Below, piece after piece: positions 1 through 8,094 of a DNA stretch of 16,457 bases. Every line of letters starts with the position of its first letter. Position 1 is the first letter of the stretch. Source of the stretch: Silvimonas sp. JCM 19000 (lineage in GTDB: Bacteria; Pseudomonadota; Gammaproteobacteria; Burkholderiales; Chitinibacteraceae); NCBI GenBank assembly GCA_001313065.1, contig BBFD01000056.1, positions 1 through 16,457 on the forward strand, given 5' to 3'. The notes beneath the pieces were generated by a model, which was not told the origin of the DNA, made no database searches, and worked only from the letters and a program-made list of their open reading frames with translations. The translations under genes were made by a program, and so were the position numbers.

Positions 1-122
1 CCGCGCTGCATGCCCGCAGAACGGCCGCCCCCCAGTCGAGCCGCTTCGGCTTGCGCACCAAGGGTAAGAGCCAGAATAAGCGTCGCAAGAAACAGGCGCG
101 ATCCGGTCAATCTATTCAGCAT
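1..122 (-). CDS. Tim44 domain-containing exported protein, N-terminal part only
   Basis: Forty codons are visible before the window edge. The start is the ATG at 120-122, read on the minus strand. The protein begins MLNRLTGSRLFLATLILALT and continues with an Ala-rich stretch (GAQAEAA), which reads as a Sec signal peptide with probable cleavage near AQA or AEA. The mature part opens with ARLGGGRSAGMQR. This Gly-rich, basic start (R-x-GGG-[RK]-S-x-GMQR) is what I know from bacterial Tim44-like domain proteins of betaproteobacteria, although the Tim44 domain itself lies outside the window. The cellular function of these proteins is not well established. The Shine-Dalgarno is weak (GGA, 11-13 bases upstream). 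Family identity rests on a short signature only. Confidence 0.6.
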   Translation of the reverse strand, partial: MLNRLTGSRLFLATLILALTLGAQAEAARLGGGRSAGMQR

Positions 123-550
123 TAATAAAAGTCCATGTCAAACGTTTGTCAGTTTGCATTTTTTTCAGCAAGCTGGATCGTACATTAGGGAGGGCTTAAA
201 TGGCGAGCGTCTCTATGGTGATGCATGCACTTTTTTTTCTGTATAACCCAAAACCGCTTTTCTACCGCATTGGCGCTACAGACGGTCTATATCAGCCGCT
301 GGGTGCCCGTTCCGACGGCAACAGGGTCGTGGTATCAGCGCGACACCCGGCCTTGTTTTGCACGGGGCTCCGCGCTTGCCACAAGCCAACACGGCACGTC
401 AGTCCACAGTTTGTCAGTTTGCGTTCGGATTAATCTTACAAGGGTAAGTGGCGGCGACGGTCTTGCAAGCACTAGACTCCGCGCGCGCGACGGGGTTCAA
501 CGCAGGTGCGTCAAGGGTGTGATCAGAACGATCAAAAGAATGTAGATCTA
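123..550. other. Intergenic region with no supportable gene
   Basis: These 428 bases lie between the Tim44-type gene (reading left) and the end of folB (also reading left). I recognise no protein or RNA family here on either strand. It should carry the promoter of the Tim44-type gene. A candidate TTGACA lies close to that start (minus strand, about 136-141), but no matching -10 is visible. A plus-strand GGGAGGG at 188-194 precedes an ATG at 200 (77 codons), but the product resembles nothing known. A 14-base direct repeat, GTTTGTCAGTTTGC, occurs at 144-157 and 409-422. A T8 run at 231-238 is of the kind that is often mis-sized elsewhere in this window. Confidence 0.5.
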
Positions 551-908
551 TTACGCCGCAGCGTGGCGCTCGATGCGGACGCCCACCTGGCCCACATCTT
601 GCAGAATGCCGGGCTTGGTTACAGCAACATTGACCCACGGCGCTTTGAATTCACCAAGCAGGAGTGTGGCGATGTGTTCGGCCAGCGCTTCGAGCAGCAA
701 AAAACTGCTGTTGCTGCAGACTGGCGCGCAGGCGTTGCACCACTTTGTCGTAGTCGATGGTATCGACCAGATCGTCCGATGCGCTGGCATCGCGCGACGG
801 CAGGCCGATTTCAAGGTCAAGTATCACCGGCTGTTGCGCGGTGCGCTCCCAGTCATACCAGCCGATCAGTGTGGTGGCGCGGACTTCGCGCAAGAAAATA
901 TGATCCAT
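551..908 (-). CDS. folB: Dihydroneopterin aldolase (folB), one apparent frameshift
   Basis: FolB converts 7,8-dihydroneopterin to 6-hydroxymethyl-7,8-dihydropterin and glycolaldehyde in cytoplasmic folate synthesis. The N-terminal frame gives MDHIFLREVRATTLIGWYDW, then ERTAQQPVILDLEIGLP and DLVDTIDYDKVV. A second frame continues with FLLLEALAEHIATLLL and ends in VTKPGILQDVGQVGVRIER. The family glutamate (ERT, about residue 21) and the conserved lysine of the TKPG segment (about 98) are both present. The frames join at the A6 run at 699-704. With five A the coding strand reads QQQQFLLLEAL and the protein is 118 residues, the usual length. The gene is divergent from plsY, 85 bases away. The break is probably a sequencing error. 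The identity is secure. Confidence 0.9.
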
Positions 909-929
909 GTTGTATCTGACGCAGCTTGT

Positions 930-960
930 TTGACGGGGCAGGCGACGAATCGCTTACAAT
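930..960 (+). promoter_or_regulatory. Candidate sigma-70 promoter of plsY
   Basis: TTGACG (930-935) and TACAAT (955-960) are separated by 19 bases, about 33 bases upstream of the plsY start. Both hexamers are good matches, but the spacer is longer than the optimal 17, so this is a plausible rather than a strong call. Confidence 0.4.
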
Positions 961-993
961 CGAAGCCCGTTATTGTAGTGGAATTCATCCAAC

Positions 994-1623
994 ATGCAGT
1001 CGTTTATTGTGGTCGTGGCCGCGTATCTGATCGGCTCGTTGTCTTTTGCCGTGATCGTGTCGCGCGGCATGGGCCTCGCTGATCCACGGTCTTACGGCTC
1101 GGGCAACCCTGGCGCCACCAATGTGTTGCGCAGCGGTAATCGCAAAGCGGCCGCGCTGACGCTGCTCGGCGACGCCATAAAAGGTCTGGTCGCGGTCTTG
1201 CTGGCACGTGCGCTGGTATCGTGGTGGCAACTGGATGCTGCGCTGATTCCGGCGGCAGCACTGGCAGTAACGCTAGGCCATATGTGGCCGATCTTCTTCC
1301 GCTTTGCCGGTGGCAAAGGCGTGGCAACCGCCCTGGGCGTGTTGCTGGGGCTGGACTGGCGCGTTGGGGTGATCGTACTGGTGGTATGGCTGATCATCGC
1401 CAAAGGCATGAAGATTTCTTCTTTGGCGGCCTTGGTCGCGGCATTGATCGCGCCAGTGCTCGCCTGGTACTTTATGCCGGATCGCGCCAGCGTACTGGCG
1501 GTGACAGCGATCTCGCTGCTGCTGATCGCACGCCATCACAAGAATATCCGCGGGCTGTTAAGCGGCAGCGAGCGGCGCATTACCGGTCGCGACGAGAGCG
1601 GCCAGCAAGATAGCGCCGATTGA
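994..1623 (+). CDS. plsY: Glycerol-3-phosphate acyltransferase PlsY
   Basis: PlsY is an integral inner-membrane enzyme. It transfers an acyl group from acyl-phosphate to glycerol-3-phosphate, the first step of phospholipid synthesis in the PlsX/PlsY route. The 209-residue protein is intact and of normal length. It starts MQSFIVVVAAYLIGSLSFAV, a first membrane segment. The family motifs GSGNPGATNV (35-44) and GGKGVATALG (106-115) are present, with hydrophobic segments around 52-75, 82-100, 112-140 and 140-180. The C-terminus is polar (SGSERRITGRDESG). It is divergent from folB, so the two may share a promoter region, and it ends 67 bases from the convergent smpB. This is one of the few genes here without a frame break. 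Confidence 0.96.
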   Translation: MQSFIVVVAAYLIGSLSFAVIVSRGMGLADPRSYGSGNPGATNVLRSGNRKAAALTLLGDAIKGLVAVLLARALVSWWQLDAALIPAAALAVTLGHMWPIFFRFAGGKGVATALGVLLGLDWRVGVIVLVVWLIIAKGMKISSLAALVAALIAPVLAWYFMPDRASVLAVTAISLLLIARHHKNIRGLLSGSERRITGRDESGQQDSAD

Positions 1624-1633
1624 TGCGGGAGCA

Positions 1634-1650
1634 GGGCGGCCGGGCCGCCC
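1634..1650. terminator. GC-rich hairpin between convergent plsY and smpB
   Basis: GGGCGGC, a CGG loop and GCCGCCC form a perfect 7-bp stem 11 bases after the plsY stop. No T run follows on either strand, so it is not a canonical intrinsic terminator. It could still attenuate or protect the 3' ends of the convergent transcripts. Confidence 0.35.
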
Positions 1651-1690
1651 GGGCTTGATTCGAGCAGGCGCCCGTTAATCCCCGGAGCGA

Positions 1691-2134
1691 TTATTGCTGC
1701 GCACCAGCCGTGCTTTTTTCGCGTTCCCATTCGCGTTCTTTGGTCGCTTCGCGCTTGTCGTGCTGCTTCTTGCCCTTGGCCAGACCGATTTCAAGCTTGA
1801 TATAGCCGCGCTGGAAATGCATGTTAAGCGCCGCGACGGTATAGCCCGAGCGATCCACCTTATCCGACCACTTATTGATCTCGCTGCGCTTCATCAGCAA
1901 TTTGCGACTGCGCGTGGGATCCGGCTTGACGTGCGTCGAGGCGGTGGGCAATGGTGAAATATGCGCGCCGATCAAATAGAAATCGCCGTGCATGAACGTC
2001 ACATAAGATTCTTTAAGAGCGGCACGGCCGGCACGAATCGATTTGACTTCCCAGCCTTCAAGCGCGATGCCGGCTTCAAGGCGGTCTTCAATAAAGTAAT
2101 CGTGAAATGCTTTGCGGTTGTCGACGATAGTCAT
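1691..2134 (-). CDS. smpB: SsrA-binding protein SmpB
   Basis: SmpB binds tmRNA (SsrA) and brings it to stalled ribosomes for trans-translation. The 147-residue frame is intact and of normal length. Family blocks are in order: [62 protein letters not shown], and the basic C-terminal tail [20 protein letters not shown], which is the part that enters the decoding site. It is divergent from the asparaginase gene with 70 bases between the starts. A TACAAT at 2171-2176 on the minus strand could be its -10 box, but I see no convincing -35. No tmRNA gene is visible in this window. Confidence 0.97.
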   Translation of the reverse strand: MTIVDNRKAFHDYFIEDRLEAGIALEGWEVKSIRAGRAALKESYVTFMHGDFYLIGAHISPLPTASTHVKPDPTRSRKLLMKRSEINKWSDKVDRSGYTVAALNMHFQRGYIKLEIGLAKGKKQHDKREATKEREWEREKSTAGAQQ

Positions 2135-2204
2135 CAGTTTCTTTGGTGCGTCACGGAGTTACAGGGCTAGATTGTAGCGGCTGGCGCCATTTCGAGGTAT
2201 TGCT

Positions 2205-3192
2205 GTGCACATTTGCGTACTTTACACCGGCGGCACGCTGGGCATGCGGGTCGGCCCCAACGGCCTGGCGCCCGCGCCTGGTTTTTTTTGACGGAACAAC
2301 TGCGCGCGCGCTATCCAGACGTTGAAGTCATTGAATACCAGCCGCTGCTGGATTCGAGCGATATGACGCCGCATGACTGGAACCGGATCGGGCAGGATAT
2401 CAGTGATCGGATCAATCTGGCGGATGCGTTTGTGGTGCTGCACGGCACCGATACCCTGGCTTATACCGCAGCGGCGCTGTCTTTTATGTTGGCCGGGATA
2501 GCCAAACCGGTGCTGATTACCGGCGCGCAGCGGGCGTGGGAGTCTGATAACAGTGACGCCCCACGCAACGTCGAGGCCGCCTTGCTGCTGGCGCGGTCGG
2601 GTGGGTATCGCGGCGTAGGCGTGGTTTTTGATGGGATGTTGCTGCAAGGCAATCGGGTGCGCAAAGCCGACTGTGAAGCCGATGCTGCTTTCGCCAGCCC
2701 GAATCAGGCGCCGGTTGCACTCACATTCGGCCAGGGCTGGGCACTGCCGGGCATGCTGCCCGATGCGACCTCTTTTTTTCGGGTTTTGAGCCAGTTCGGG
2801 CCGACGCGCGCATTGTGCGATGGCCCATCACGCCAGGCTTTGGCATCGAGTGGATGGCAGATCAGCTATTAAATACGCAGCTCGACGGCGTGGTGCTCGA
2901 GACCCTGGGTAGCGGCAATATCCCGTCGCATCCCGGGTTGACGCAGGCGTTGCAGCAACTGGCGACGTCCACGCTGGTTGTCAATTGCACGCAATGTTGG
3001 CGCGGTCGCGTGCATATGGGCGCGTACGCGGCCAGCCAGGCTCTACTCGATGCGGGCGTTCTGGATGCCGGCGACATGACGCCCGAGGCTGCCGTCGCCA
3101 AACTGCACTGGATAGCCGGCAAAGCCTTGCCTCTGGCGGCACAACGCGAATTGTTCTTGCGCGATATCGCAGGGGAAGCACGTCGTTTCTGA
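2205..3192 (+). CDS. ansA: L-asparaginase, cytoplasmic (type I-like), two apparent frameshifts
   Basis: The enzyme hydrolyses L-asparagine to aspartate and ammonia. I chose the GTG at 2205, which follows GAGG at 2194-2197, because only this frame gives (M)HICVLYTGGTLGM with the catalytic TGGT loop (residues 8-11). The frame breaks at the T8 run (2282-2289) and again at T7 (2773-2779). Each run has two extra T or one missing. The corrected protein is about 327 residues. It has the second catalytic block HGTDTLAYTA (79-88), GNRVRK with the likely active-site lysine (about 153), AFASPNQAPV, LETLGSGNIPSHP and NCTQCWRGRVHMGAYA. There is no signal peptide, so it should be cytoplasmic. Total length matches the AnsA family. 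Substrate specificity within the asparaginase/glutaminase family is inferred. Confidence 0.88.
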
Positions 3193-3214
3193 TGCAATTC
3201 TCAAATAACGATGC

Positions 3215-3220
3215 TATAGT
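3215..3220 (+). promoter_or_regulatory. -10 box of the 4.5S RNA promoter
   Basis: TATAGT lies 14 bases before the first base-paired nucleotide of the SRP RNA and just after the asparaginase stop. This places the transcript start around 3227. A clear -35 box is not visible; it would overlap the asparaginase stop codon. Confidence 0.5.
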
Positions 3221-3233
3221 CGCGCTTCTCTAT

Positions 3234-3329
3234 GGCGGGTCTCCCCGCATGGCTAAGAGGTGAACCTGGTCAGGTCCGGAAGGAAGCAGCCACAGCCTTT
3301 GATGCCAGTGCCGGGGGTCGGGCTCGCCA
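3234..3329 (+). ncRNA. ffs: 4.5S signal recognition particle RNA (small bacterial type)
   Basis: This RNA forms the SRP with Ffh and directs inner-membrane proteins to FtsY/SecYEG. The conserved core GGTCAGGTCCGGAAGGAAGC at 3268-3287, continuing into AGCC, carries the tetraloop and the asymmetric Ffh-binding loop. The outer ends pair (GGCG near 3234 with CGCC near 3325), and CAGTGCCGGGGG at 3306-3317 supplies the returning strand. The length, about 96 nt, fits the small Gram-negative form. Exact ends are uncertain by several bases. It lies 41 bases after the asparaginase gene with its own -10 box, so it is probably transcribed independently. Confidence 0.95.
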
Positions 3330-3466
3330 CCTCTTCCCTTCGCAATGCCAGCAAAAATCCAGAAGCACTCTGCGGCGTTGTTGATCTTGATCAATATCGC
3401 ACTGTCGAGATCCAGGCATCATCTGTTTCGCAAGCTGATGCTTCGTGTATCTCCAGTGGAATTTAG

Positions 3467-3494
3467 CGCCGTGCTCGTCACGGCGTTTTTTTTT
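3467..3494 (+). terminator. Intrinsic terminator upstream of yciB
   Basis: CGCCGTG, a CTCGT loop and CACGGCG form a 7-bp stem followed immediately by nine T. It is well placed to end transcription from ffs before yciB. The stretch from 3330 to 3466 contains no gene that I can support. Confidence 0.85.
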
Positions 3495-3563
3495 CGTCCT
3501 GATGAACCTTGTCAGCATGGCACGTCGAATGGATAATGCGCCAACCACGGAGCGTTATTGACT

Positions 3564-4214
3564 ATGAAGGTTTTCTTCGATCTGTTCCCCATTTTGCTGT
3601 TCTTTGGCGCTTACTACGGCGCCAAATTGTCGATTGCGGCGCCGCTATGCGCCTGGGTCGCACATACGCTCAATATCACTTCCCCCGAAGACATCAAGAA
3701 CATCCCGATCTACATCGCCACCGGCGTAGCATCGTGGCCAGCACCGTGCAGGTGATCTGGGCACTGATCAAATGGCGCAAGGTCGAGCCGATGCTGCTGC
3801 TCAGTTTTGCGCTGGTGGCGGTTTTTTTGGCGGCGCCACCTTGTATTTCCACAGCGACACCTTCATTAAATGGAAACCCACAGCGCTGTACTGGCTGTTT
3901 GCGATCATCCTGTTGGGGGCCAAGGTATTCCAGGGCCGCAACCTGATGAAATCGATGATGGGCCAGAATATGGAACTTCCTGAGCCAATCTGGACCAATC
4001 TCAATCTGGCCTGGGTGGCATTCTTTGCCGCCATGGGCGCGCTCAATATCTGGGTGTTTCTGACTTTTAGCCAGGAAGCCTGGGTCAATTTCAAGGTTTT
4101 TTTGGTACCCTGGTGCTGACGCTGGTGTTTGTGGTGGCGCAGGGCTTGGTACTAAGCCGTTATCTTGTGGATGAACCCGTCAAGGCGGGCCATTCATCTG
4201 CCGATCCGGAGTAA
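3564..4214 (+). CDS. yciB: Septation protein A / YciB inner-membrane protein, three apparent frameshifts
   Basis: YciB (also annotated ispZ) is a polytopic inner-membrane protein linked to septation and envelope integrity. Start ATG 3564 follows GGAG at 3549-3552 and gives MKVFFDLFPILLFFGAYYGA. The frame breaks near 3730 (one base missing, before IVASTVQV), at T7 3822-3828 and at T7 4097-4103. Five T in each run restores [20 protein letters not shown] and WVNFKVFGTLVLTLVF, both strongly family-like. The net change is a multiple of three. The corrected protein is about 215 residues with five hydrophobic segments, and is longer near the N-terminus (about 30-55) than the E. coli protein. It is the first gene of a yciB-yciI-bolA cluster, with four bases before the next start. 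Confidence 0.9.
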
Positions 4215-4218
4215 GTCG

Positions 4219-4520
4219 ATGGCTTTATACGCCATAGTGGGCGAAGACAAACCAGATAGCCTGGCTGATCGCCTTGCCGTACGGCCCGAGCATCTGGCCG
4301 TTTGCAAGCGTTGAAAGAAGCGGGTCGTCTGGTATTGGCGGGGCCGTTTCCCGCGGTTGATGCAGCTGACCCGGGTGCGGCCGGATTTACTGGCAGCCTG
4401 ATCGTGGCTGAGTTTGCAGACCTGCAAGCGGCCACTGACTGGGCCGAGGCAGATCCCTACCGACGCACGGGCGTGTACACCGCCGTGACGGTTAAACCGT
4501 TCAAACATGTGCTGCCATAG
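4219..4520 (+). CDS. yciI: YciI family protein, one apparent frameshift
   Basis: YciI-like proteins are small cytoplasmic dimers of the ferredoxin-like fold. Their activity is mostly unknown. Start ATG 4219 follows CGGAG (4207-4211), which lies inside the end of yciB, so the two are probably translationally coupled. The first frame gives [20 protein letters not shown] and RPEHLA, then stops. The second gives [42 protein letters not shown] and VKPFKHVLP. One C missing at 4298-4299 (GCC CGT TTG) joins them as [15 protein letters not shown], for a protein of exactly 100 residues, the family norm. Identity is secure; function is not. Confidence 0.88.
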
Positions 4521-4528
4521 GCTCTGGT

Positions 4529-4794
4529 ATGATCGGCACGCTTGAAAACGAAATCCACGCCCGTCTTGCACCGCTTGAGGCTGAATCGATAGAGTTGCAC
4601 GATGACAGCGCGGCGCATGCAGGCCACGCAGGTCGGGTGGTGGCGGGCATTTCGATGTGATCATTGTTGCGGCGGCATTCACTGGTTTAAGTAAACTGGC
4701 ACGTCATCGCAAGGTTTATGAATTGCTGGCTGACTTGATACCCACGCGCATTCATGCGCTCAGCATCAAGGCGCTGGCCCCCGAAGAGTTTTGA
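4529..4794 (+). CDS. bolA: BolA family protein, one apparent frameshift
   Basis: BolA proteins bind monothiol glutaredoxins and act in iron-sulfur trafficking; some also affect morphology and transcription. The frame starts at ATG 4529, eight bases after yciI, and gives MIGTLENEIHARLAPLEAES and IELHDDSAAHAGHAG before a break at 4630-4640. The continuation is GGGHFDV, IIVAAAFTGLSKLARHRKVY, ELLADLIPTRIHALSIKALA and PEEF. One missing base, for example TT read as T in GGTTCGGG, restores 88 residues. The H-F-x-V block and the R-H-R-x-VY helix, where BolA uses conserved histidine and arginine residues, are intact. It is probably co-transcribed with yciB and yciI. Confidence 0.88.
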
Positions 4795-4870
4795 TTTGCG
4801 GCTATATCCAACCAGTCCACAGTCAAAATAAAACGTAAATACAAGCACGACAACGAACAAGGAATCTGTA

Positions 4871-5652
4871 ATGCGTTCTACCAAGAAAATCGCGTTCGCG
4901 CTGATCGGTGGTCTTATTTCCGTGTCGGCGTTCGCCGATGGTCCGGTTGCTACGGTCAATGGCGTTGCCATTCCGCAAAGCAAGATGGACGCCTTTGTGA
5001 AGCAGTTGGCTGAACGCGGCCAGAAAGACAGCCCGGAACTGCGTGATCGCATCAAGCAACAGCTGATCAACAACGAAGTGATCTACCAGGATGCCGTGAA
5101 GAAGGGCACCGACAAGTCGCCGGAAGTTCAAGCGCAACTTGAAGCCGCCAAGCAACAGATCGTGATCGGCACCTACCTGAACAACTACGTTAAAGCCAAC
5201 CCGGTTTCGACTGCGGATGAGCAAAAAGAATACGACCGCGCGAAGGCTGCGCAGTCGGGCAAGGAATACCACGCTCGCCACATCCTGGTGAAGACCGAAG
5301 CTGAAGCAAACGCCATCATGCTGATCTGAAGAAAGGCAAGAAATTTGACGATATCGCCAAGGCCAAGTCGCTGGACAAGGGTTCCGCTGCAAACGGTGGC
5401 GATCTGGCTGGGCTGATCCGAACAACTTCGTTCCGGAATTCTCCTCCGCACTGACCAAGCTGCAAAAAAGGCAAGATGACCGATACCCCGGTCAAGACCC
5501 AGTTCGGTTACCACATCATCAAGCTGGATGACGTGCGTGATGCCAAGGGTCCGGCCTTTGAAGAAGTGAAGGGCGAGATCGAGCAAGGCATTCAACGTCA
5601 GCGCGTACAAAAGCTGGTTGAAGATCTGCGCGCTAAGGCAACCGTGCAATAA
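4871..5652 (+). CDS. Periplasmic parvulin-type peptidyl-prolyl cis-trans isomerase, three apparent frameshifts
   Basis: This is a periplasmic folding catalyst or chaperone of the PpiC/SurA-like group. Start ATG 4871 is preceded by AAGGA (4859-4863). A Sec signal peptide, MRSTKKIAFALIGGLISVSA-FA, is followed by D. An alpha-helical region (about 23-125) leads to a parvulin domain (about 131-222) with YHARHILVKTEAEANAI, FDDIAKAKSLDKGSA, GGDLGW and FGYHIIKLDDVR. A basic helix (IQRQRVQKLVEDLRAKA) ends it. The frame breaks near 5319 (one base missing), near 5406 (GGG read as GG) and at A6 5464-5469 (one A extra). Corrected length is 260 residues. It follows bolA by 76 bases and ends in a strong terminator. 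Clients are unknown. Confidence 0.92.
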
Positions 5653-5677
5653 GTATTGCCGGCTTACCGCGATCAAG

Positions 5678-5711
5678 AAAAAACGCCATGCGCATGCATG
5701 GCGTTTTTTTT
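5678..5711. terminator. Bidirectional intrinsic terminator
   Basis: CGCCATGC, a GCAT loop and GCATGGCG (5684-5703) form a perfect 8-bp stem with A6 before it and T8 after it. It is therefore a T-tailed hairpin on both strands. It sits between the parvulin gene (stop 5652, plus) and elyC (stop 5733, minus) and can terminate both. Confidence 0.93.
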
Positions 5712-5732
5712 ATGGTTGCGCGCGCAGCAGTC

Positions 5733-6498
5733 CTAACGTCCGCCTGGCCCCCAGCGATACCAGACGATGCCCAGCCCCTCGTGCAGGGTCCAGAACGCGT
5801 TGGACAGGGCATCGACATCCGGCACCCACAGCAAGGCCGAAGCGGGTGGGGTGCTGATATAGCCAGTTGGCGCGGGCGTAACGATAAAGCCGGCGCGTTC
5901 GAATAAAGCACGGCGCGTGGTAGATGCCACGCACTCGAAACCAGAATAATGCGGCGATAGCGCGGCAGCAGTTTTTTTGCGCGGTAAAGCGCGCGTTGTC
6001 GCCGGTATCAAACGCCGTATTCTCTACCCAGCGCGCTTGCATGCCGAAGTCGTCGTGATAGCTGCGCGCCATCAATTCAGCCTCGGACATCTTTTCGCCA
6101 AACGCAGCGCCACCGGTAAACGCCACCGGCAAGCCACTGCGGCGCGCCAGGCTGGCGGTGTAACGCACGCGTTGCAAGGTCACTTCGCTTACGTCACGTC
6201 CATCGCTGGTTTCGAGCGCGCCAAAGCGCGTGCCGCCGCCTAGCCCGACAATGGCATCGGCTTGTGCCAAAGCCTGCGGATTCAGCGGGGGCGGTTCTAT
6301 GGTCTGGCGTAGCGCGATGCTGACCGCAGGCAGGCTAAGCAGCAGCAAAATCAGCACATTGATGCCACACAAGTAGCGGGCAAAGCGCGGATAGCGCCGC
6401 CACATCAGCACGGCGCAAGCCAGCAGCAGCAGGCAGAGCCCGGGCGGCAGCACCAGTCGGCCGATGGCGTTCTTTAATAAATAAGACGTTTTGATCAT
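5733..6498 (-). CDS. elyC: ElyC/YdcF-like DUF218 membrane protein, two apparent frameshifts
   Basis: E. coli ElyC is an inner-membrane DUF218 protein involved in envelope biogenesis and peptidoglycan or lipid-carrier metabolism. The N-terminal part gives two membrane segments (within MIKTSYLLKNAIGRLVLPPG and onward, and CGINVLILLLLSLPAVSIAL). The DUF218 core follows: ADAIVGLGGGTRFGALET, LPVAFTGGAAFG, SEAELMARSYHDDFGM and ENTAFDTGDNARF. The frame breaks at T7 5972-5978 (two extra) and at 5905-5907 (one short). Correction gives QKLLPRYRRIILVSSAWHLP, RAVLLFERAGFIVTPAPTGY and a terminal WYRWGPGGR, 254 residues in all, close to the E. coli protein. It reads alone, facing the parvulin gene. Its role is transferred from homology. 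Confidence 0.8.
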
Positions 6499-6528
6499 CA
6501 GTCACCTACGCATAGGCTGCGCACAAAG

Positions 6529-6553
6529 AAAAAAGGCCGCTATGGCAGCGGCC
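6529..6553 (-). terminator. Intrinsic terminator of the livHMGF operon
   Basis: Read on the minus strand, GGCCGCT, a GCCAT loop and AGCGGCC form a 7-bp stem followed by six T. It lies about 60 bases beyond the livF stop and upstream of elyC. Confidence 0.88.
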
Positions 6554-6612
6554 TTGGGGCGGGGCCGGATGCAGATTAGCATTCCGGCTCCGGTTGTGGC
6601 GTTCACTGGGCG

Positions 6613-7327
6613 TTAATCACCCAGATAGGCGTGCTGGATGCGTTCGTTAGCCAGCAGATTGGCGGCGGAATCGGCCAGCGTAATCTTGCCCGATTCCATC
6701 ACGTAGCCGCGATTGGCCGTTTGCAGAGCCAGCTTGGCGTTTTGCTCCACCAGCAACATGGTTACGCCCTCGGCTGCGATCATGCGGATGATTTCAAAAA
6801 ATTTTCTGCACGATAATCGGCGCCAACCCCATCGAGGGTTCGTCCAGCAACAGCAATTTGGGACGCTCATCATGCGCGGCCCATCGCCACCATTTGCTGT
6901 TCACCGCCCGATAAAGTCCCCGCCAATTGCTTCTGCCGTTCCTTAAGACGCGGAAACAGGTGATAAATCCGCTCCAGATCTTTGGCGATTTCGGCTTTGT
7001 CATTGCGGGTGTAAGCACCCATTTGCAGGTTCTCTTCCACGGTCAGTCGCGAAAAAAATGCCGCGGCCTTCGGGCACCATGGCCAGTCCCTGCGAGACAT
7101 AGGCATACGAGGGTAGTTTGGCCGTCGATTGGCCCTGGTACAGAATCTCGCCCCCGGCCGGTTTGATCATGCCCACCAGCGTCTTGAGCGTGGTGGTTTT
7201 GCCCGCGCCATTGGCGCCAATCAGCGCCACCAGCTCGCCCTGCTGGATATCCAGATCAATGCCTTTGACTGCATGGATGCCGCCATAGGCCACCTGCAGG
7301 TTTTTTTACTTGTAACAAGCTACTCAT
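6613..7327 (-). CDS. livF: Branched-chain amino-acid ABC transporter ATP-binding protein LivF, five apparent frameshifts
   Basis: LivF is the second ATPase of the branched-chain amino-acid importer, working with LivG on the cytoplasmic side. Pieces in three frames line up as Walker A GANGAGKT (37-44), MVPEGRGIF, LTVEENLQMGAYTR, ABC signature LSGGEQQMVAMGRA (138-151), Walker B LLLLDEPSMGLAP, LLVEQNAKLAL and terminal NERIQHAYLGD. Breaks lie at T7 7301-7307 (+1), A7 7052-7058 (+1), about 6873 (-1), about 6865 (-1) and A6 6796-6801 (+1). The corrected length is 237 residues, normal for LivF. The ATG overlaps the livG stop as ATGA, so the two are translationally coupled. It is the last gene of the operon. 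Confidence 0.92.
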
Positions 7328-8094
7328 TCGGGTGCGACTCCCAGATACGCTTCGATCACGCGCGGATCATTCTTCACGGCTTCGGGAATGCCCTCGGCGA
7401 TTTTCTTGCCGTAATCGAGCACGGCAATGCGGTCACACAAGCCCATCATCAATTTGACGTCGTGTTCAATCAGCAGAATGGTCACCCCATCGGCCCGGAT
7501 TTTTTCCATCAGCGATTTCAGCGCTGCGGTTTCTTTCGGGTTCATGCCCGCCGCCGGTTCATCCAGCGCCAGCAGGGTAGGATTGGTGCCCAGTGCGCGC
7601 GCGATTTCAAGGCGGCGCTGATCGCCGTACGACAAATTGCGGGCCACCTCGTCGGCGTGGCGCTCAATGCCGACATAGCGCAGCAGTTCATCCGCGCGCG
7701 CACGAATGGCGGCTTCTTCCTTGCGGGTGCGTGGGCCACGGAACACGGCGCCAAACACGCCGGCATGCGTGCGCACATGTTGGCCGACCATCACGTTTTC
7801 GCGCGCGGTCATATTGGCAAACAGGCGGATGTTCTGAAAAGTGCGCGCGATGCCACTTTCCACCACCACATAAGGTTTCTGCCGAAACAGATTGCGGCCA
7901 TTAAAGTTGAAGCGACCTTCATCCGGCTGATACAAACCCGTCAGCACATTAAACAGCGTGGTTTTACCCGCGCCATTGGGGCCGATCAGACCGTAAATCT
8001 CGCCTTTATTGATGGTCAGGCCCACGTCGTTCAGCGCATGCAGACCGCCAAAGCGTTTATGGATGCCTTCGATGCTCAGTAATACTTCAGCCAT
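7324..8094 (-). CDS. livG: Branched-chain amino-acid ABC transporter ATP-binding protein LivG
   Basis: LivG is the other ATPase subunit that powers LivH/LivM. The 256-residue frame is intact: MAEVLLSIEGIHKRFGGLHA, Walker A GPNGAGKT (38-45), RTFQNIRLFANMTARENV, signature LSYGDQRRLEIARAL (154-168), Walker B LLALDEPAAGMN, and LLIEHDVKLMMGLCDRIAVL. The C-terminal extension (GIPEAVKNDPRVIEAYLG) is typical of LivG. The start ATG lies eight bases inside the end of livM, and its stop overlaps the start of livF by ATGA, so translation across livM-livG-livF is tightly coupled. Confidence 0.97.
   Translation of the reverse strand: MAEVLLSIEGIHKRFGGLHALNDVGLTINKGEIYGLIGPNGAGKTTLFNVLTGLYQPDEGRFNFNGRNLFRQKPYVVVESGIARTFQNIRLFANMTARENVMVGQHVRTHAGVFGAVFRGPRTRKEEAAIRARADELLRYVGIERHADEVARNLSYGDQRRLEIARALGTNPTLLALDEPAAGMNPKETAALKSLMEKIRADGVTILLIEHDVKLMMGLCDRIAVLDYGKKIAEGIPEAVKNDPRVIEAYLGVAPE

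Noticed and set aside
144..422. 14-base direct repeat GTTTGTCAGTTTGC (144-157 and 409-422)
   Set aside because: There are only two copies, 251 bases apart, with no target duplication, array or mobile-element context. It is too short to interpret.
200..433. Small plus-strand ORF (77 codons) with GGGAGGG five bases before its ATG
   Set aside because: The Shine-Dalgarno is attractive, but the product matches nothing I know. It contains a T8 run likely to be mis-sized, and no promoter or conservation can be shown.
3270..3548. Minus-strand frame of 92 codons across the 4.5S RNA and its terminator
   Set aside because: It overlaps a confident structural RNA and a terminator hairpin, and the product is unrecognisable.
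7129..8082. Plus-strand open frame of 317 codons opposite livF/livG
   Set aside because: It is a shadow of livG, whose ATPase motifs are intact on the minus strand. Such frames are common opposite GC-rich genes.
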